Shown here one piece after another: positions 57,797 through 64,000 of a stretch of DNA of 64,000 bases. Numbering within the stretch: position 1 is the first letter of the stretch; each line of letters starts with the position of its first letter. The DNA is from Cannabis sativa. Its lineage: Eukaryota > Streptophyta > Magnoliopsida > Rosales > Cannabaceae. Position numbers and translations under genes: made by a program. Below the pieces are notes generated by a model that was not told the DNA's origin, ran no database searches, and worked only from the letters and a program-made list of their open reading frames with translations. The DNA is taken from the NCBI RefSeq assembly GCF_029168945.1, contig NC_083603.1:36925396-36989395 (forward strand), in the 5' to 3' direction.

Positions 57797-59706
57797 TGTT
57801 GGGTTTTATGCCCTAAATAAAACTCATTTCAATATGATCAGATTTACTTATTAAAATAGATCAAAAATAACATTTAATGTTGCATGGTTCACATGATTTA
57901 TTTCATGATTATATGTACATAATGTATAAATTCATCTGAAACCCTTTTCACATACTTGATCCTGTTTATTGTGCTGTCAACACATTGGAAAGTAAACATG
58001 ACTATGTGAATAAAGATTCCTAGATTTATCAGACATAGGGTTTTACTGATATGATAATCTACAACAGAGTTTACTTGCATTTGGAGAAATGCTATGTTCT
58101 TTCCAGAGCATTGGTTAAAGTAAGGCCCAGGTTGGATGCATGGAGTATGCATCGGAAAGGACCGATATTGAACTTTGACTTAGATTTATTAAACTTACCG
58201 TAATATCTATTCAAGTCAATATCGCCTAGTTGATCCTAGATCAAATGATCTTAATCCTGTTATGATTAGGCTCGATCTCGAGAGGCTATTCGTGCTCTTT
58301 GATTTGTTAGTTAAGCCTACTTTAAGGTCAGGGTGATACGTACATTTTGGGAACATGGTAGTGCAATTGAGTGGGAGCGCTAACATAAACCGGGAATCTA
58401 TAGCTTCTATCTGGCGAATAGTAAGTAAAGGATGATCTCCTTCGAGCTTGACCAAACGAAAATAAATGGTGGAGATCTCATTTCACATAAGCTGAAATAT
58501 CATTTATACGGGGTTAAGTGTTTTAATGATTAAATGCATTGTAGGGTGTAACAATAATCTAATCCCTTTACAGTGTAGATCATTCATATAGAGGATCATT
58601 GATCAAATTAGGATTATAACAATGGATAACTAATGATGTGTCTATATGGTGGAACATATAGAGCATTCTATATACTGAGAGTGCAATTCTAAGTTCTATG
58701 CGTGGATTCAACGAAGAATTAATAAGTCAGTGAATTTAGGTTATAAATTCTTGATCTGCTTATTGGAAGCTCGGTTATAAAGACCCATGGTCCCCGCACT
58801 AGTTGAGATAATATTGCCTGTAAGACTCATGTAATTGGTTTTGATTAATCAATTATAATTCTCAATTTAGACTATGTCTATTTGTGAATTTTTCACTAAG
58901 TAAGGGCGAAATTGTAAAGAAAGAGTTTTTAGGGGCATATTTGTTAATTATGACACTTTGTATGGTTCAATTAATAAATATGATAAATGAGAATATTATT
59001 TAATAATTATTTATAGTTATTAAATAGTTAGAATTGGCATTTAAATGGTTAAATTAGAAAATTCGCGTTTTTGAGAAAATCAGATGCAGAAAAGATAAAA
59101 CTGTAAAATTGCAAAAAGTGAGGCCCAAATCCACTATACATGGCCGGCCACTTTTGTAGGGAATTTAAACTGATATTTTCATTATTTTAATGCCAAATAA
59201 ATCAAACCTAACCCTAGTGGAATGCTATAAATAGATAGTGAAGGCTTCAAGAAATTTACACTAAATTTCTACACTTTTCTTCTGAGTTTTAATTCAGAAA
59301 AAACTGAGCCTCTCTCTCTCTCCCTATCTTTGGCCGACCCCACTCTCTCTCTCTCTTCTTCCTTGAATTTCGAAATTCTTAGTGTTAGAGTAGAGCCCAC
59401 ACACAGCAAGTGATACCTCAATCATAGTGAGGAAGATCGTGAAGAAAAACTTTCAGCAAAAAGGAGTTTCAGAACTAAAGAATCAAAGAAAGAGATCCAG
59501 GTTCAGATATTGATAATGCTCTGCTACAGAAAGGAATCAAGGGCTAGATATCTGAACGGAAGGAGTCATTATATTCCGCTGCACCCAATGTAAGGTTTCG
59601 TAAACTTTATATGTGTTTATTTTATCGTTTTAGAAAGTTCATATTTAGGGTGTTAATCAACATACTTGTGAGTAGATCTAAGATCCTGGTAAAATAATTT
59701 CCAACA
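57797..59706 (+). repeat. 3' LTR of Copia B1 (1910 bp)
   Basis: It is uninterrupted. It shows the empty Cassandra site (CATTTCAATATGATCAG) and a TATA box at 59226-59234. It ends TTCCAACA, then ATTAC (duplication of ATTCC at 11473). Confidence 0.93.
59226..59234 (+). promoter_or_regulatory. TATA box in B1 3' LTR
   Basis: TATAAATAG at the same place as 13852-13860 in the 5' LTR. Confidence 0.55.
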
Positions 59707-60556
59707 ATTACCACTATTTTATTATTAATTTTTCTTTTTCTTTAAAAAAGGCTTTATTTTTTTTTATTTTTTTAATCTCTTAAAATATATAATCTACAAG
59801 AGATATTGTTTATTCAAAAAAATTATTTTTAAATTATAAATGGCTCAATTTTTTTTTTTTGATGAATTAATGGCTCAATTTTTAAGATTATAACTAGATC
59901 ACTAAAATATTTAAAATGGCACAATGAAAACACATAAAGTCATGATCAAATAAGCCTAATATATAAAGGTAATGTCCGTATATAGTAAAATAATGTGGGT
60001 AGATAAAAAATTAAATTTAAAAAACTGGTTAACAATATTATTTGTTAAATATTTCTTATTAAGTAATGAATCAAGATCTCCGGTTAAAAAGTCATCGGAA
60101 TATTATGTTAAACCAATTTAAGTTTGACACATCAACTAATGTTTTATTTATTAAAAAATTAACCATGTATACAGTTTTTTTTCACTTAAAATGCTCAAAT
60201 TAATTATGTGTCACAATAATATTGGTTTAATACACTATGAAACACAATGTTTTAACATAAATATAGGAATAACCATCATAAAAAAAATATTTTTTATGAG
60301 TTAAAGGGATTATCAATTATTATGACATATTTATACTTAAAAAAAATTAACATTAATTAAATCCTCAAAATATTTCATACGTTAATTACATGCATTTTTT
60401 CAAAAATATTTCACATGTTAATACATGCATGAGTTCAAAAAATTAAAATATATTTAATACATACATAATATAATTAACTTAAGACCTTACTAATTAATAA
60501 ATATTTAACATATTAACATTACTTATTTAAGTTCGAAAAAACATGCATAATGATAT
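59707..60556. other. AT-rich sequence, nothing recognised
   Basis: No open frame of note, no repeat shared with the elements. It is probably the host side of the B1 insertion and the left flank of Tat2. Confidence 0.6.
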
Positions 60557-60804
60557 TGTTATCTAAATTTTTGCACTCTGACGTGGGATCGCATAATGGT
60601 GACACGTGGAATCCACTTGGAGTATCTGCTTGGAGGGAACAGTCCGAGCAGGATGCCTCGCTGGCATGCCTAGAGCAAAGCAATCAGCAATCCGGGTAGA
60701 GCAACCAACACTTAGCGAATTCAGCTTTCATATTGTGAGTCATCAACGACATCCCTATAACTTGGGGATCAGATTACAGAGATATGACACACCCACGATT
60801 CCAC

Positions 60805-60885
60805 AATCAGTGTATTCTGTATTTATCCCACGATCAATGTATTCCGCATATATCCCACGATCAGTGTACACTGTATGGATCGTGC
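60805..60885. repeat. Three 27-bp tandem units upstream of the Tat2 TATA box
   Basis: Units follow the pattern TCARTGTATTCYGYATWTAT plus CCCACGA, ending about 65 bp before TATAAATA. The last unit is more diverged. Confidence 0.75.
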
Positions 60886-60949
60886 AATCTTTCTGCTTAT
60901 ATCCATTGTAACGAGAGGGGAAACACTTCATGTCCAAGGTTCATAGCCC

Positions 60950-60957
60950 TATAAATA
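60950..60957 (+). promoter_or_regulatory. TATA box in Tat2 LTR
   Basis: TATAAATA in an otherwise mixed-composition stretch, about 300 bp before the LTR end, a usual position in LTRs. Confidence 0.55.
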
Positions 60958-61258
60958 ATGATGCATGTTCACTGGGCAAAAGGTCGCAAACAGTTTAGTC
61001 GAGACTATACCCTAAAGATATTATCTAAGAATACATATTCAGAGATACTGTTGTAAGAGCTATAAGAAAAGGAACCATTCTCCTTGTTCTTAAGTCAATA
61101 CAAATAACGAGGATTAGGCTATTACCGAACTACTCGGGGCTGAACTTTTATAAAATTCTTGTGTCTTTATATTGCTTTATTATATATCGATTGCTATAAA
61201 TCACTTATCGCTTAATAAATCAGACTCGTTGTCGTTGGCTAAAAGCGAGGTCAACATT

Positions 61259-61278
61259 TGGGTGCTTTCATTGAGAGC
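61259..61278 (+). other. Primer-binding site of Tat2
   Basis: TGGGTGCTTTCATTGAGAGC, two bases after the LTR. This TGCTTTCATTGAGAGC type is frequent in Tat elements and differs from that of Tat1. Confidence 0.7.
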
Positions 61279-61322
61279 AGAATCAAGAATTGCTCTTTAT
61301 TCAAAATCTAACCATAAATACA

Positions 61323-63303
61323 ATGGTGCAGACTCGTAGAGGCCTGACTGATCCAGCAAATTCACAGACGGTGGGTCCTGCATTGCAGAACCCTAAAAAC
61401 ACAAGGGTTCCGCCAGCTATTAATCCTGGACAGCCGGCAAATGTGGGGAATGGTGTAACAACTCCTATAGATGAAATCGCGCCTGGTGTGCAAGAGAATG
61501 GGAATAACAGTTCCGCACCCAACCAGGGCATTCATAACACAACTATTCTATCTGGAACCAACACCCAGACGACCATCAGAGATGCTATTGATTTACAAAA
61601 TCTCTGCGACGCTCTCGGACTCATGCAGGGTCATAAAAATGCCCTACATCATGATCAGGATGAACTCTGCACTACGGTAAATCTTGCATTCGAAGAACAA
61701 AGGCGTATGTTTACAGAGTGGAGAGATAGAGAGATGGAGGCATTAAGGGCTCACCATACAGAGATTGAAAATTGTAGTCGGCTAGCCTCCGAAAAGCCTA
61801 CCATAATGTAGGTCAGCAACCTCCGAATGTCATTCCCCTGGGTGAGACGGATGAAGATACATCGATGAATACTTCCCAGACTGCAAATGGTCAGCTGCCC
61901 AATCCCTGGTCACGAGTTCCACTCGTGGGCCTAGCGGCAGACGGGCAGACCTTGTCTAGTTATTCATCAGCAGAAGTCATACCTGATGGTTCCAACCAGA
62001 TCAATGGTGCCATCCCACCGATCAACGAAGCAAATCAATCGCTAAGGAAGCCAGGCACTTCTGTATTTGAAAGGTTGGGGACGACCCATGACTTAAGGAA
62101 TGATCTGAACAGAAGGAGGGGAGTAGACGATCAGAATGTTACGACGATCGTGCAGCTCGGAGCCCGTGCTCAAATCCCCGCTTCGAAAGATGCTGACGTA
62201 ATTCAAATTGACCAGAATGCCGAGCAGGTTAGCCTAGCCGTACAAGCACAGCTAGACAAAATGAAAAACATGTTTCACGACATGCCTGGACAAAGAAACA
62301 ATGATCTTGAGCTGGACCGAGCACGCAGAATACCTTTCTCACCTGAGATCAATCACATGGCGTTTCCCCACAAGTTTAAAATGCCAACATGGAAGATGTA
62401 CACAGGGAGAGAAGATCCCCTTTCCCATCTCAAATACTTCAAAATGCAAGTAGATTTGCAAGGGGTACGAGGAGATGTATGATGCAGAATTTTCCCTGCT
62501 ACCTTGTCGGAAGCCGCTCAGCAATGGTATTTCAAGTTGGCTCCTGGAAAGTTTAGTTCATGGAAAACCTTCTCTTTGGAATTCCATGCACAATTCTCCT
62601 CCTCAGGCCAACTTCCATTGCATCTGGGAGACTTGGTCGAAGTTAAGCAACGACCAGGCGAGCCTCTCCGGGCATACATCACCAGATTGATGACGGAGGC
62701 AACCAAAGTTTCACGGGTAACTGAAGATGGAAAGTTATTCGCAATACTCAATGGCATTGAAGTCCTCGGCCAAATTTGGAAGGATATAAGGAAGAAAGGG
62801 CTGGTTGACTCAATGAGTATTTTCTTGACCGTGCCGAAGGCTTCATCAAGCTCGAAGAAGCCATTCAACGAGCGGAAGGTGAGCAAAAGCCTGGCCAGTC
62901 AAAAGATCCTTCTACTGAAAATCCGCTCAACTTCCCCATTACCAAAATAATTCAAGTTCAAGTGGTAAACGTTCCAACAACAACCACAACCAAGGGAATG
63001 GGAAAAAGGGAAAGTTCATTGGAAAATTCGAACAAGCTTCCCAGGAGAATCATACCAAGTACACTGCATTCACTATTCTGACTGAAGATATAGAAAGTGT
63101 TTACATGGGAACTCAGTCGCTGGCCCCATATAAGAAGCCCGCCCATGAAGAAAGATGTCAACAAGAGGGACATGACAAAGTTTTATCGGTTCCACGGAGA
63201 CTACGACCATGACACTAATGAATGCAACAACTTGAAGCGGGAAATTGAATTCCTGATAAGGAAAAACAACCGACACATGCAGAAGTATGTCAAGACCGAT
63301 TAG
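61323..63303 (+). pseudogene. Tat2 gag, split by several frameshifts
   Basis: Pieces in order: 61323-61811 (start MVQTRRGLTDPANSQ; disordered, then QDELCTTVNLAFEEQRRMF), a one-base shift, up to 62482 (QLDKMKNMFHDMPG, then FPHKFKMPTWKMYTGREDPLSHL, the entry to the capsid domain). A small deletion near 62480 follows, then 62504-62950 with AAQQWYFKLAPG, FSLEFHAQFSSS and LVEVKQRPGEPLRAYITR, the core of the retrotransposon Gag domain. After further breaks comes 63097-63303 with FYRFHGDYDHDTNECNNLKREIE, the His/Cys region that ends Tat Gag. All parts of a Tat Gag are present but cannot be translated as one protein. The first ATG, 67 bp after the LTR, is a credible original start. Confidence 0.88.
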
Positions 63304-63566
63304 GATCAGAGGAATGACAATAACCAGGATTTGCTACCTCTACCGAAAGATGGTCATCTGCAAGTTATTGTTGGAGGCCCGCACATTGCTGGAGATTCAG
63401 GCAAAGCTCGGGAGAGGTATGCCCGAACAGTGTAGCACGAGCAAGAAGAAGTTATCATGGCCGTGGAAGAAAGGAAGCCCAAAATTCTACGAGCAGGAGA
63501 ACCGACCATTACCTTCAACGATGAAGATGCTGTCAAAATTAAATTTTCGCACAATGCCCGCTGGTC

Positions 63567-63988
63567 GTGGAAGTCCAAATCGCCAATAAAATGGTGGCCA
63601 GAACCATGATCGATAATGGAGCCTCTTCCACTATCTTGTTTCAAACTGCTTACGAAAAGATGGGACTCCAACTCAAGGATCTAACTCCATGGCTTCAGCC
63701 TGTCTATGGTTTCTCCGGTCAAGGAGTTGCACCTCTAGGACAAATTCGCCTACCCCTCACTGTTGGACAAGCTCCGACGAGCATAACTGTCATGGCATAG
63801 TTCCTGATATTAGATGTTCTTTCAGCTTTTAACGTAATGTTAGGCCGACCGACCTTGTATGACTTAAAGGCCGTCACATCAATATTTCACTCATGCCTGA
63901 AGTTTCCAACAAAGAATGTGGTAGGGTGTCTGAGAGGAAACCAGCAGTCTAGTCGGGAATGTTACAACTTAGCAATGGCCAAGGCTTA
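63567..63988 (+). pseudogene. Tat2 aspartic protease
   Basis: The active-site segment reads MIDNGASSTILF, the DNG variant (instead of DSG/DTG) that Tat proteases often show. Then come GFSGQGVAPLGQIRLPLTVG, an in-frame TAG (63798-63800), and FLILDVLSAFNVMLGRPTLYDLKAVTS, the conserved protease end, up to SRECYNLAMAKA and a stop. In an intact element it would free Gag and RT from the polyprotein. The stop makes this copy inactive. The RT should begin to the right of the window. Confidence 0.88.
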
Positions 63989-64000
63989 GAAGGAAATATC

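Larger units (their letters stand above)
11478..59706 (+). mobile_element. Copia element B1, complete but carrying nested insertions
   Basis: The ends are a 5' LTR (11478-14328, interrupted by Cassandra) and a 3' LTR (57797-59706), each about 1.9 kb without the insertion. Flanks are ATTCC (11473-11477) and ATTAC (59707-59711), a target duplication with one mismatch. A primer-binding-like site (14331) and a polypurine tract (57782-57796) lie just inside the LTRs. Removing Tat1 (16643-53715) rejoins a continuous internal region of about 6.4 kb that matches B2. No gag is recognisable and only a relic of pol remains, so it is non-autonomous (subfamily B). Confidence 0.88.
60557..61256 (+). repeat. 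5' LTR of Tat2 (about 700 bp)
   Basis: The end is fixed by the primer site; the start is inferred. It contains a TATA box (TATAAATA, 60950-60957) and three imperfect 27-bp repeats (about 60805-60885). Confidence 0.65.
60557..64000 (+). mobile_element. Tat-lineage Gypsy element Tat2, 5' part
   Basis: Putative 5' LTR (60557-61256), primer site, frameshifted gag and protease; it leaves the window before RT. The LTR shows no similarity by eye to that of Tat1, so it is another family. The left LTR end is set only by TG...CA logic (TGTTATC to GTCAACA) and may be off. Confidence 0.8.

Overview
The window is nuclear DNA of a flowering plant, from a block built almost wholly of LTR retrotransposons. 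The evidence is four plant retroelement lineages: Ty3/Gypsy chromoviruses of the Tekay/Del type, Ty3/Gypsy Tat elements with a second RNase H and antisense ORFs, Ty1/Copia elements of Angela/Tork-like type, and a Cassandra TRIM carrying a plant 5S rRNA domain. I see no intact host gene, tRNA gene, CRISPR array or prokaryotic feature. The species cannot be fixed from the sequence alone.

Layout. (1) 1-10062: a Tekay remnant (T1: integrase-chromodomain plus 3' LTR, + strand), broken at 4199/4200 by a Copia element (A3, only its 3' half in the window) and at 5030-7342 by an antisense solo LTR of another Tekay family (TSD TACTT). (2) 10063-11477: low-copy-looking sequence with short unrecognised open frames and two copies of a 20-bp perfect palindrome. 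(3) 11478-59706: one Copia element (B1, TSD ATTCC/ATTAC) swollen to 48 kb by insertions. Its 5' LTR holds a complete Cassandra (11517-12456, TSD AATAT). Its leader holds a Tat element (Tat1, 16643-53715, TSD ACACT). Tat1 in turn holds Copia B2 (+, 18525-26317), Copia A1 (-, ending at 39834) and Copia A2 (-, 40381-45804, TSD CACAT/CACGT). The A1 LTR is itself split by a Tekay solo LTR (26429-28736, TSD TAAAG) and a full-length Tekay element (28824-38356, TSD AGCAG). (4) 59707-60556: AT-rich sequence without recognisable features. (5) 60557-64000: the 5' part of a second, different Tat element (Tat2) running off the right edge.

The most complete coding element is Tekay 28824-38356 (minus strand; gag, protease, RT, RNase H, integrase, chromodomain), broken by a few stops and frameshifts. 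The other coding regions are more decayed. Tat1 keeps the gag N-terminus, RT, both RNase H domains and an antisense ORF with two recognisable introns, but has lost most of gag, the protease and the integrase core. The Copia copies share a premature stop at one pol codon in all four copies where it can be read, in two LTR subfamilies, so the family seems to have spread while its own pol was already dead.

Points for follow-up: the insertion chronology given by the target duplications; the 5S domain; a cluster of differences between the two Tekay LTRs that falls on CAG/CTG/CCG sites and looks like base-calling error at CHG-methylated DNA; hairpin-bearing tandem arrays; and the fused Copia ends at 26317/26318. 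Coordinates, divergences and domain names were read by eye; no alignment or database search was run.
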